This document shows positions 53,672-62,100 of a DNA stretch of 64,000 nucleotides, piece after piece (within the stretch, counting starts at the first letter, position 1; each line of letters begins with the position of its first letter). The translations under genes and the position numbers were made by a program. The notes under the pieces were generated by a model. It had not been told where the DNA came from. It worked only from the letters and a program-made list of their open reading frames with translations, and ran no database searches. The DNA is from Sinorhizobium fredii (GTDB lineage Bacteria; Pseudomonadota; Alphaproteobacteria; Rhizobiales; Rhizobiaceae): positions 2,562,501-2,626,500 of the forward strand of contig NZ_CP024307.1 in the NCBI RefSeq assembly GCF_002944405.1, read 5' to 3'.

Positions 53672-55105
53672 TCAGCCGCCAAAAGCCGAGTGTTGGGCAA
53701 GCCTCAGGAACCACTCCGGAAAAAGGCCGATGCCGATGGTGCCGGCGGCGGTGCAGGCGAGCGTGGCGCGGACAAAGGGCGTCAGTGCCGGTTCGAAGGC
53801 CCGCTCCGGCTCGCGCATGTAGATCACCATGACGATGCGGATGTAAAAATAGGCGGCGACGGCACTCAACAGCACCGCGACCACCGCCAGGAAGACGAAA
53901 CCGCGCTCGACGAGCGCGGTGAGCACGTAGAACTTGGCGAAAAACCCGGCAGTCGGCGGGATGCCGGCAAGCGAAAACAGATAGATGAGCATGAGAAGCG
54001 CCAGCCCCGGGTGCGCCTTGGCGAAGCCGGCATAGTCTTCGATGACCTCGCCGGAAAAATCACCGCTCCGCATCATGATAACGGCGCCAAAAATGCCGAG
54101 ATTCATGAAGGCGTAGATCAGCAGATAGAGCATCACGCTGGCGACCCCGTCCACCCCGCCGGCCACCACGCCGAACGTGGCGAACCCCGCATGGGCGATA
54201 CTCGAATAGGCGAGCAGCCGCTTGAAATTGTCCTGCACCAGCGCCACAAAGCTGCCGAGCGCCGCCGTCACCACCGCAATGACCGCGACTATGATCCAGA
54301 CGTCCGAGGCTGCGACCAGCGGATTGAGGAACACCCGAAGGATCACCGCGAACCCCGCCGCCTTCGGCCCCACCGACATGAAGGCGGTGACCGTCGTCGG
54401 CGCGCCTTCATAGACGTCCGGCACCCACATATGGAACGGCACCGCGCCGACCTTGAAGACCAGCCCCGCGACGATGAAAACCACCGCCAGCAGCAAGCCC
54501 GGATCGAGCGGATCGCCGCTCACCGCAGCGGCCATGGCATCCAGCTGCGTCGTCCCAGTGAGCCCATAGACAAGCGAAACGCCATAAAGGAAAATGCCGG
54601 TCGAAACGGCGCCGAGGATCACATATTTCAGCGCCGCCTCGTTCGACCGCCGCTCATGCCGGAGGAAGCCGGTCAGCACATAGGTGCAGAGCACCATCAG
54701 TTCGAGGCCCACATAAATCGACAGGAGATCGGTCGCCGAGGCCATGATCATCATGCCCGACAGCGCGAAGAGCAGCATGACATAGTATTCGCTGCTGCCG
54801 ATCCCTTCGATATCGGCATATTTCCGCGAAAGCAGGAACGTCAGGACCGTGGCCAGATAGAAGACAAACTTGAAGAAGACCGCGAAGCGATCGGCAACGA
54901 ACATGCCCGAATAGGCCGGCCGCACCTCGCCCGCCAGCAGAAACGTCGCGAGAGCGGCGATCAGTACGACCGCGACGGAGGCCCAGAAGAGCAGCTGTTC
55001 CCGCCGTACCAACTGCCCCAGGATCAACAGGATGCAAGCGCCGGTGATCACGATGATTTCCGGCAGGCTTGCCAGCATCCATTGGAAAAGCACGGCGGCG
55101 GTCAT
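53672..55105 (-). CDS. nuoN: NADH-quinone oxidoreductase subunit N
   Basis: 477-aa antiporter-like membrane subunit, about 14 helices. Conserved GLELMVLCTYVLTGF (containing the Glu of the proton channel), FKVGAVPFHMWVPDVYEGAP and LLAYSSIAHAGF segments mark it as NuoN. The start overlaps the nuoM stop by ATGA. It is the antiporter-like subunit nearest the quinone arm. Confidence 0.94.
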   Translation of the reverse strand: MTAAVLFQWMLASLPEIIVITGACILLILGQLVRREQLLFWASVAVVLIAALATFLLAGEVRPAYSGMFVADRFAVFFKFVFYLATVLTFLLSRKYADIEGIGSSEYYVMLLFALSGMMIMASATDLLSIYVGLELMVLCTYVLTGFLRHERRSNEAALKYVILGAVSTGIFLYGVSLVYGLTGTTQLDAMAAAVSGDPLDPGLLLAVVFIVAGLVFKVGAVPFHMWVPDVYEGAPTTVTAFMSVGPKAAGFAVILRVFLNPLVAASDVWIIVAVIAVVTAALGSFVALVQDNFKRLLAYSSIAHAGFATFGVVAGGVDGVASVMLYLLIYAFMNLGIFGAVIMMRSGDFSGEVIEDYAGFAKAHPGLALLMLIYLFSLAGIPPTAGFFAKFYVLTALVERGFVFLAVVAVLLSAVAAYFYIRIVMVIYMREPERAFEPALTPFVRATLACTAAGTIGIGLFPEWFLRLAQHSAFGG

Positions 55106-56577
55106 TGTCCGCTCTCCTGGCCTTGCACCTCGGTCAGCAGATGCTTCACCGAGGCGTCGATGACGTTGAGGAAGGGTTTCGGATAAAGCCCCACCCAGAG
55201 CACGAAAACCGCGAGCGGCACTATCGCCGCGATCTCGCGGCCGTTCACATCGCGGATCTGATACCGGGTGCCGACGCTCGCCGGACCGAGTGCGACCTTG
55301 CGATACATTCCAAGCAGATAGGCGGCGCTCAGCAATGCCCCCAGAACCGCCGCCGTACCGACGGCCATGTTGGCGGCAAAGCTGCCCGACAGCACCAGCA
55401 GCTCGCCGACGAACGAATTGGTGCCCGGCAGCGCCATCGACGAGAGGGTGAACAGCGCAAGAAATCCGGTATAGACCGGCGCAACCTTCATCAGCCCGCC
55501 ATAATTGGCGATGCTGCGCGTATGGGTCCGTTCGTAGATCACGCCGACGAACAGGAACAGCGCGCCCGTCGTCACGCCATGATTGAACATCTGCAGGATG
55601 CCGCCTTCGAGCCCGCGCAGATTGAGGGCGAAAATCCCCATCGTTACAAAGCCCATGTGGCTGATGCTGGAATAGGCGACCAGCTTCTTCAGATCGTCCT
55701 GCGCGAGCGCAAGCAGACCGCCATAGACGATGGCGAGCGCCGAAAGGGCCAGCATCAGCGTCGAATAATAGACCGATGCCTCCGGCAGCATCGGCAGCGA
55801 GAAGCGCAGGAAGCCGTAGGCGCCCATCTTCAGAAGTACGCCGGCGAGAATGATGCTGCCCGCCGTCGGCGCCTGGACATGCGCGTCCGGCAGCCAGGTG
55901 TGGACCGGAACCATCGGTACTTTTACCGCGAAGGCGATCAGGAAGGCGAAGAACAGCCAGGCCTGGACATCGAACGGCAGATCCTGCGCGCTCAAAGCAA
56001 GAATATCGAAGGTCCGGCCGCCGTGGAAATAAAGCACGATGACGCCAATCAGGAACAGCAGGCTGCCGGCCAGCGTGTAGAGGAAGAACTTGAACGCCGC
56101 ATAGACCCGGCCGTCGCCCCCCCAGACGCCGATGATCAGATACATCGGGATCAGCATCGCCTCCCAGCAGACGTAGAACAGGAACAGGTCGAGCGCCGAG
56201 AACACTCCCAGCATCAGCGTCTGCATCGAAAGCAGGGCGACCATGAACTCCTTGACCTTGCGGTCGATCGCCACCCACGAGGCGAGGACGCAGATCCAGC
56301 CGAGTAGCGCCGTCAGGAACACGAAGAGAGCGCTGATGCCGTCGACGCCGAGCGCATAGGTGATCCCGATTGCCGGCACCCAGGGGTGCCTCTCGGTGAA
56401 CTGCATCTCGTGGGTCGTGGTGTCGAAAGCGGCCAGCATCGCCACCGCGAGCGCGAGGTCGGCCACCGTGAAACCGAGCGCCGTCCAGCGCACCGCGTCG
56501 TCGTTGCGCAGGCACATCAACACCGCTGCCCCGGCAGCGGGCAGGAAGACGATAAGGCTGAGCAGCGGGAATGTCAT
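55102..56577 (-). CDS. nuoM: NADH-quinone oxidoreductase subunit M
   Basis: 491-aa antiporter-like subunit. Visible are FYVCWEAMLIPMYLIIGVWGG (proton-channel Glu), AVKVPMVPVHTWLPDAHVQAP and AYSSISHMGFV. ATG 56577 is chosen over 56595 because of gggggt upstream and eight-base separation from the previous gene. Length near 490 is typical. Confidence 0.94.
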   Translation of the reverse strand: MTFPLLSLIVFLPAAGAAVLMCLRNDDAVRWTALGFTVADLALAVAMLAAFDTTTHEMQFTERHPWVPAIGITYALGVDGISALFVFLTALLGWICVLASWVAIDRKVKEFMVALLSMQTLMLGVFSALDLFLFYVCWEAMLIPMYLIIGVWGGDGRVYAAFKFFLYTLAGSLLFLIGVIVLYFHGGRTFDILALSAQDLPFDVQAWLFFAFLIAFAVKVPMVPVHTWLPDAHVQAPTAGSIILAGVLLKMGAYGFLRFSLPMLPEASVYYSTLMLALSALAIVYGGLLALAQDDLKKLVAYSSISHMGFVTMGIFALNLRGLEGGILQMFNHGVTTGALFLFVGVIYERTHTRSIANYGGLMKVAPVYTGFLALFTLSSMALPGTNSFVGELLVLSGSFAANMAVGTAAVLGALLSAAYLLGMYRKVALGPASVGTRYQIRDVNGREIAAIVPLAVFVLWVGLYPKPFLNVIDASVKHLLTEVQGQESGQ

Positions 56578-56585
56578 CGCACCCC

Positions 56586-58346
56586 CTATCGCCACACGAC
56601 GGCGAAGACGGCAATGGCCGCGATCAGACCGGCAATCATCGCCAGCGCATAATGCGTCACGACGCCGGTCTGCAGCCGCCGCAACACCCCGCCGCCGTCA
56701 AGGATCGCATGCGCCACGCCATTGACGATGGCATCCACGCCGTGGATGTCGATCCGAAGCCCGGTCCGTGCCGTCCCGTGCAGCAAGGGCAGCGCCGCCG
56801 TCTCGGAGACGTCGCTGACCGCCTTCTCGTAGCGGGCCAGCGGCCGCTCGGCGAACCACATGAAGGCCCGCGCCCCCTTGCGGTAGAACCAGTCGGTGTC
56901 GATGCTGATCGTGTTCTCCGGGTCGAGCGCCCTGAGGAACAGCACAAAGCCCAGGGCGGTGAACATCAACACGCCGAGGCTCTCGGTGATGTGAGCGCCG
57001 GTATAGGGTTCGAAGGCAACCTGATAAGGAAGAAGCGCGTAGAGTGGCCCTGGGAAAACCCCGATCGCAACGCAGAGCGTCGCCGCCATGGCCATCGCCA
57101 CCAGCATGTTGCCGGGCGGCTCCCGCGCCTGAAGGCCGCGGTCGGTGCCGAAGAACATGTAGTAGGGCAGCTTGAGCCCGGTATGCAGGAACGTCCCCGA
57201 CGAGGCCATCGTCAGCGCCAGCATCACCAGCGCACGGTGATCCTCTCCGGCGGCGGCCACCACCATCGACTTGGTGACGAAGCCCGAGAAGAACGGAAAG
57301 GCCGAGATCGCGAAGGCGCCGATCATGTAGAGCGCCACCGTCAACGGCATGGTCCGGTAGAGACCGCCGAGTTCGGTGAGCTTGCGCCGTCCGGTGACGT
57401 AGATCACCGCCCCTGCCCCCATGAACAGCAGCGCCTTATAGAGGATATGCGCGAAGGCATGGCTGGTCGCACCGTTCACGGCCACCTCGGTGCCGATGCC
57501 AACGCCGGCCACCATGTAGCCCACCTGGCTGACGATATGATAGGCGAGCAGGCGCCGGCAGTCGTTTTCCAGCACGGCGTAGACGACCCCGTAGAGCGCC
57601 ATCGCCGTGCCGAGCCAGACCAGGAGTTCGGTCCCCGGAAAGGCCCGCGCCAGCACATAGACGGCAGTCTTGGTGGTAAAGGCGCTCATGAAAACCGCCC
57701 CGGTAACCGTCGCCTCCGGATAGGCATCGGTCAGCCAGGCATTGAGCGGCGGCACGGCGGCATTAAGCAGGAAGCCGGCAAGGATCAGATAGGCGCCGGC
57801 ACCGATATTGCCCTCGATCGGGCCGAAAAGCAGCGATCCGCTGGCAAGCGCGTGAAGGACGACACCGCCGAGCAGCACGACGCCGCCGGTGACGTGGACC
57901 ATGAGGTAGCGGAACGCGGCGCCGATCGCCTTCTCGCCTCCCTGGGCGAAAACCAGGTAGGCGGAGGCAAAAGCCATGCCCTCCCAGAAGAGATAGAGCG
58001 TCAGGTAGTCGCCGGCGAACACCACGCCGAGCGCGCTGCCGACATAGACGAAGGCCGCCACATGCTGGCCGGCCTCGGTCAGGTGCAGCGCATAGACCGT
58101 GCCGATCAGCGCCATGATGGTGAAGACCGTGGCAAAGACGATGCTCAGCTTGTCGACCTTGGCGATCAGGATCTCCTGGCCGAGAAACTGTGCCGCGCCA
58201 TAGCTTCCCGGCTGGAGAGCGAGCACGGCGAAGATCGCCAGCACCGGGATCAGCAACAGATAGGCCTTGCGGATCGATCGCGGAAGGAAAGGGATCGGCA
58301 CGGCACCGAGAACGAACAGCAGAGCGGGATGGACGAACTCAATCAT
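56586..58346 (-). CDS. nuoL: NuoL-position antiporter-like subunit
   Basis: 586-aa antiporter-like membrane protein. Fourteen or so helices with YLFWEGMAFASAYLVFAQ, NAWLTDAYPEATVTGAVF and LLAYHIVSQVGYMVAG are followed by a C-terminal extension of about 120 residues (from DPENTISIDTDW on) that ends in a single membrane helix. This matches the lateral-helix-plus-anchor layout of NuoL, though the sequence leans toward the MrpD/Na+/H+-antiporter group. Symbol given for its position, not certain orthology. It overlaps the 84-aa gene by eight bases. Confidence 0.8.
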   Translation of the reverse strand: MIEFVHPALLFVLGAVPIPFLPRSIRKAYLLLIPVLAIFAVLALQPGSYGAAQFLGQEILIAKVDKLSIVFATVFTIMALIGTVYALHLTEAGQHVAAFVYVGSALGVVFAGDYLTLYLFWEGMAFASAYLVFAQGGEKAIGAAFRYLMVHVTGGVVLLGGVVLHALASGSLLFGPIEGNIGAGAYLILAGFLLNAAVPPLNAWLTDAYPEATVTGAVFMSAFTTKTAVYVLARAFPGTELLVWLGTAMALYGVVYAVLENDCRRLLAYHIVSQVGYMVAGVGIGTEVAVNGATSHAFAHILYKALLFMGAGAVIYVTGRRKLTELGGLYRTMPLTVALYMIGAFAISAFPFFSGFVTKSMVVAAAGEDHRALVMLALTMASSGTFLHTGLKLPYYMFFGTDRGLQAREPPGNMLVAMAMAATLCVAIGVFPGPLYALLPYQVAFEPYTGAHITESLGVLMFTALGFVLFLRALDPENTISIDTDWFYRKGARAFMWFAERPLARYEKAVSDVSETAALPLLHGTARTGLRIDIHGVDAIVNGVAHAILDGGGVLRRLQTGVVTHYALAMIAGLIAAIAVFAVVWR

Positions 58347-58593
58347 AATAGTCCTCGCGCCGCATGAGCCCGCCCTGATGGCCGAGGAACTTGGAAACGA
58401 AAATCAGCAGCACGCAGGAGACGAAGCCGTAGACGGCCGACCAGCCAGGCAGCCGCTCCCACAGATATTCGACATGGTCGCGCGGGACGACGAAGTCGGC
58501 GACGACGATCAGCGCGAGCACCAGATAGAACAGCCGGTGCCGGTACCGCGCATAGGCTTCATCGCCAAAGAAATCGACGATGCTCTTGATCAT
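58339..58593 (-). CDS. 84-aa two-helix membrane protein inside the nuo operon
   Basis: 84 aa. Two membrane helices (about 22-36 and 50-68), a charged N-terminus DFFGDEAYARYRHR and a hydrophilic end GLMRREDYYD. It overlaps the upstream antiporter-like gene by four bases and the NuoL-like gene by eight, so it is translated as part of the operon. No standard complex I subunit has this sequence. It may be a spacer or assembly subunit between the two antiporter-like proteins. Confidence 0.85.
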   Translation of the reverse strand: MIKSIVDFFGDEAYARYRHRLFYLVLALIVVADFVVPRDHVEYLWERLPGWSAVYGFVSCVLLIFVSKFLGHQGGLMRREDYYD

Positions 58594-60053
58594 CGAACCA
58601 CTCCTTCCGCCAGGGCGAGGAAATAGCCGGGGAAGATGCCCATCAGCACCGACAGGACCGCCGTCGCAACCAGAGGGACAGTCACCAGCGGAATTTCACG
58701 GACCTTCGATAGCCCCTCGGGCCCCTCTCCGCCAAAAAAGGCGACATAGCTGACCGGTAGGAAATAGGCGGCGTTCAGCACCGAGCTTGCCAGAAGCACG
58801 ATCAGGAACGCGATCTCCCCCGCCTGGACGGAACCGAGCGTCAGGTACCATTTGCTGACGAAGCCCGCGGTCGGCGGCACGCCGATCATGCTGAGCGAGG
58901 CGACGAGGAACGCTCCCATCGTCCAGGGCAGCCTCCGGCCGATACCGGCCATGTCGCTGATGTTGCGTTTTCCCGAAGCGCAATAGATCGACCCGGCGCA
59001 GAAAAAGAGGGTGATCTTGGAGAAGGCGTGCGCAGCGATGTGGATGATCCCGCCGACCATCGCGACCGGCGAGAGCAGAACCGCGCCCAGCACCACGTAG
59101 GAGAGCTGGCTGACCGTCGAATAGGCGAGCCGCGCCTTTAGATCGTCGCGCGTGAGCGCATAGATCGACGCCATCAGGATCGTGAAGGAGACCAGGTAGG
59201 CGGTCGCGATGCCGAGACCCAAGCCGCCCATCAGCCCCGTGCCGAAGACGTGGAACACTATCCTGAGCACGCAGAACACGCCCATCTTGACGACGGCCAC
59301 CGCATGCAGGAGCGCGCTGACCGGGGTCGGCGCCACCATTGCGGCAGGCAGCCAGGCATGCATCGGCATCACGGCCGCCTTGGCGAAGCCGAACAGATAG
59401 CAGAAATAGACGACCGTCAGCAGTGCCGCCGAGGCATCGGCCTTCGCCAACAGTCCCCCGGGCGCGAAGTCGAGCGACCCGGAGATGTGATAGGTGAGCG
59501 CCAGCGCCGCCAGCAGCACGCTCTTCGAGGCGCCCATCAGATAGACGAGATACTTGCGGCTGCCCGCCCAGCCCGCTTCGTCTTCGTGGTGGTAGACGAG
59601 CGGATAGGTGACGAGGCTCAGCACCTCGTAGAAGATCACCAGCGTGAACAGATTGGCGGCGAAGGCGCCGCCGACGGCGGCCGCGAGGCTGGTGGCGAAG
59701 CAGGCGAAGAAGCGGGTCTGCGCGTGCTCGTGCAAATGCCGCATATAGCCGATGGAATAGATCGCCGCCACGATCCATAAGAGCGACGAGACGGTGGCAA
59801 ACACCATGCCGAGCGCATCGACCCGGAACGCGAAGTCGATCCCGGGCAGGATCTCGAACAGCCGCAACTCGACCGTGCCGCCCGAAAGCACCGTCGGCGC
59901 CATTGAAGCGACGATCGCGAACATGACGACCGCGGCGAGCGGCGAGACGAGATCGCGGACATTTTCACGCTTGTGGAGAAAGAGAACTGCCAGAGCCGCC
60001 AGGCCCGCGACGGCGACGGCAAGCAGGGGCCGGATGGAGATCACCGGATCCAA
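58590..60053 (-). CDS. Extra antiporter-like subunit (MrpD/NuoM-type)
   Basis: 487 aa, about 14 helices without the NuoL lateral extension. The core motifs FYEVLSLVTYPLVYHHED (channel Glu), KAAVMPMHAWLPAAMVAPTP and LAYSTVSQLSYVV are intact, so it looks proton- or cation-translocating. Start TTG 60053 (or GTG 60044) is just after nuoK. With NuoL-like, NuoM and NuoN it makes four antiporter-type subunits in one operon instead of three. Confidence 0.9.
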   Translation of the reverse strand: MDPVISIRPLLAVAVAGLAALAVLFLHKRENVRDLVSPLAAVVMFAIVASMAPTVLSGGTVELRLFEILPGIDFAFRVDALGMVFATVSSLLWIVAAIYSIGYMRHLHEHAQTRFFACFATSLAAAVGGAFAANLFTLVIFYEVLSLVTYPLVYHHEDEAGWAGSRKYLVYLMGASKSVLLAALALTYHISGSLDFAPGGLLAKADASAALLTVVYFCYLFGFAKAAVMPMHAWLPAAMVAPTPVSALLHAVAVVKMGVFCVLRIVFHVFGTGLMGGLGLGIATAYLVSFTILMASIYALTRDDLKARLAYSTVSQLSYVVLGAVLLSPVAMVGGIIHIAAHAFSKITLFFCAGSIYCASGKRNISDMAGIGRRLPWTMGAFLVASLSMIGVPPTAGFVSKWYLTLGSVQAGEIAFLIVLLASSVLNAAYFLPVSYVAFFGGEGPEGLSKVREIPLVTVPLVATAVLSVLMGIFPGYFLALAEGVVR

Positions 60054-60057
60054 GCGG

Positions 60058-60360
60058 CTATCCTTTCATCACGGTGACGTCGTCGACCTTGAGGGTCGAC
60101 TTGTTCCGCACGAGGGCAACCAGGATACCGAGGGCGACGGCAACCTCCGCGGCGGTGATCGCGATGACGAAGATCGCGAAGATCTGGCCGCGGAAATCGG
60201 CATAGTAACGCCCGAAAGCGATGAAGTTGATATTGACCGAGTTGAGCAGCAGCTCCAGCGACATCAGCACGACGAGGATATTGCGCCTCAGGAGCACACC
60301 CGCCGCCCCGATCACGAAGAGGATCACGCCGAGCGAAATGTGCCACCAGAGCGGAACCAT
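60058..60360 (-). CDS. nuoK: NADH-quinone oxidoreductase subunit K
   Basis: 100 aa, three membrane helices. Both conserved membrane glutamates are apparent, in [15 protein letters not shown] and [16 protein letters not shown] 60360 overlaps the nuoJ stop (TGATG); a GTG at 60363 is the alternative. Confidence 0.95.
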   Translation of the reverse strand: MVPLWWHISLGVILFVIGAAGVLLRRNILVVLMSLELLLNSVNINFIAFGRYYADFRGQIFAIFVIAITAAEVAVALGILVALVRNKSTLKVDDVTVMKG

Positions 60361-60860
60361 CACCCCGACTCCTTCCGTGCCAGCACGATCGCGCCCACGA
60401 GCGCCGCCAGCAGGATGACGGAGGCGGCTTCAAACGGCAGGAGATAATCGGCAAACAGGGTCGTGCTGAGTGCTCGGATCTGGTCGCCCTCCGCCATGGC
60501 GGCGGGTTCCGTGGCCGAAAAGCGGTCGCTCGACAGCACCAGCACGAGCATCTCGGCCCCGAGCAGCACGAGCAGCGCCAGGGCCGGCAGGTTTCCACCC
60601 GGCACGAACCGCTGCAACACCGCCTCGCGCACATCGATCATCATGATCACGAAGAGGAACAGCACCATGATCGCGCCGACATAGACGAAGATCTGGACGA
60701 CCGCGAGCAAGGGTGCCTCGAGCAGCACGAAGACGGCCGAAATCTGCAGGAAACAGGCCATCAGGGCCAGGGCGCTGTGAACCGGATTGCGGGCCAGCAC
60801 CACAATCAGGGCGGTGATCACAGCTACAGTGGCGAACAGAAGAAAGAAGCCCTGATCCAT
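60360..60860 (-). CDS. nuoJ: NADH-quinone oxidoreductase subunit J
   Basis: 166 aa, five membrane helices, with the NuoJ pattern [29 protein letters not shown] and [15 protein letters not shown] (pi-bulge helix with the conserved Tyr and Gly). gaggggt lies upstream of ATG 60860. It is first in the minus-strand block, so the operon promoter should lie between 60861 and about 61008. Confidence 0.94.
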   Translation of the reverse strand: MDQGFFLLFATVAVITALIVVLARNPVHSALALMACFLQISAVFVLLEAPLLAVVQIFVYVGAIMVLFLFVIMMIDVREAVLQRFVPGGNLPALALLVLLGAEMLVLVLSSDRFSATEPAAMAEGDQIRALSTTLFADYLLPFEAASVILLAALVGAIVLARKESG

Positions 60861-61008
60861 CGACGCCGACCCCTCACACGCGAACTGTCACTCGGCGCGA
60901 GATGGCCAGATTTGGGGTAGCGCCGCACTTCAGATGCGTTTACAAATTGTGCCCTAGTCTCGGATTTTTCACAAGAATATTGTCGGCGGAGAAGTAAAGC
61001 CCGCGCGC

Positions 61009-61041
61009 CGCAGTGACGTGCCGTCCCGGAACGTCACTGCG
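61009..61041. terminator. Hairpin between outer-membrane protein gene and nuoJ
   Basis: Perfect 11-base arms cgcagtgacgt / acgtcactgcg around an 11-base loop, 37 bases after the stop of the outer-membrane gene. No T-run follows on the - strand, so it may be a factor-assisted terminator, or a regulatory palindrome for the nuoJ promoter. Confidence 0.5.
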
Positions 61042-61077
61042 TTCTTGAACTCGATCCTGGAGGGCGAGGTCAGCGGA

Positions 61078-61962
61078 TCAAGGCAGCAGGGTGGTAGTGG
61101 TCCAGGCCGGACCGCTACGCTCTTCCTGCTTGAGCGTCGAAGAGCCGAAGTTGTAGCGCAATCCCGTTGTCAGCGTGTGGCTATTTTCCGGTTCGAAATC
61201 GATGCCGCCGCTTTCGAGGCTCGCGCGGTCGTAGCGGTATCCGGCGAACACCGTGAAGGGCATGGCCTCCGGACGGTAATTGCCGATGATCGAGGCCGTC
61301 GTCAGATCGAGCTTCGCATCGGCGACGTCGAAGTCGAAGTTGTGCAGCCCGAGTTCGCCGTCGATCCGCATGTTGTCGGTAAGATAGAGTCGAGCGCCGA
61401 TCTTTCCGAAATAGTGGTCGGCATCGAGGCCGACGATGTCGGACTTGCCGTAGCCCAGTTGAGTATAGGCCGTGCCCACGGCGTCGAAATAGGCAGCTTC
61501 GATGCCACCGGAATTGTCGGTGACATCGTCGCTTCCTCCCGCCAGCCCCGACGCAAAACCAGTTCCGAGCCGCGAGCTTTGAAAGAATGCGCCCAATGCA
61601 TAATCCTGGGTTGGGCGATAATAGACGTGCGCTGCGCCATAGGCGTTGTCATAATCGGCGTCATCGATATCCGTCTGGCCATACCCGCCGTCAGCCTGGA
61701 GGTTGAGGCCGGAGCCGGCGTCGAAATTGACTGCGCCGCGCAGAGCCCAGCCCTTGCTGTCCAGATCGGAGTCCGACGTCTTTCCGGCATGAAGCTCGCC
61801 CTCGACATAGCCAACCACGGGACTTGCTACAGCAGGCGAGGCTTCTTCATAGGACGCGCCACTGTCGGCAAAATCGCCAACCAGCGGCCCATCCATGTCG
61901 GCAGCTTCAGCACTCATTGCTGAAATCAAGATCGCAGTCGTTGCGAACAGGGTTTGTTTCAT
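61078..61962 (-). CDS. Outer-membrane beta-barrel-type protein
   Basis: 294 aa. A Sec signal (MKQTLFATTAILISAMSAEA-AD) is followed by a low-complexity stretch and alternating beta-strands with aromatic ends (VYYRPTQDYALGAFFQSS, TVFAGYRYDRASLE, LTTGLRYNFG). No cysteine. The pattern suits a small barrel or porin-like protein of Rhizobiales. The start is embedded in an inverted repeat. Confidence 0.75.
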   Translation of the reverse strand: MKQTLFATTAILISAMSAEAADMDGPLVGDFADSGASYEEASPAVASPVVGYVEGELHAGKTSDSDLDSKGWALRGAVNFDAGSGLNLQADGGYGQTDIDDADYDNAYGAAHVYYRPTQDYALGAFFQSSRLGTGFASGLAGGSDDVTDNSGGIEAAYFDAVGTAYTQLGYGKSDIVGLDADHYFGKIGARLYLTDNMRIDGELGLHNFDFDVADAKLDLTTASIIGNYRPEAMPFTVFAGYRYDRASLESGGIDFEPENSHTLTTGLRYNFGSSTLKQEERSGPAWTTTTLLP

Positions 61963-61992
61963 GACGATATTCCTAGAAAGAGAATATCGTCA
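61962..61992 (-). promoter_or_regulatory. Hairpin over the outer-membrane gene ribosome site
   Basis: On the coding strand an 11-base stem, tgacgatattc / gaatatcgtca, closes a 9-base loop. The likely Shine-Dalgarno ctaggaat spans the loop and the 3' arm, and the 3' arm ends on the A of the start codon. The structure would hide the ribosome site until melted or bound, suggesting translational control. Alternatively it is a DNA operator. Confidence 0.6.
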
Positions 61993-62100
61993 CCCTATCC
62001 ACTATTGGTTAACCATAACTTTAGTCTGCAGGCTGTATTGAACCACACAACCCCGGATAAGCATCCTCTAGATCACCGACGGGTCCCGAAACCCCGGCGA

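Noticed and set aside
53690..55186. 498-codon + strand open frame opposite nuoN
   Set aside because: Highly charged His/Arg/Glu-rich translation is the antisense image of hydrophobic membrane codons.
60861..61077. FixK/FNR box upstream of nuoJ
   Set aside because: Only a weak partial match (ttgaactcgatc) exists near 61045; the symmetric TTGAT-N4-ATCAA is not present.
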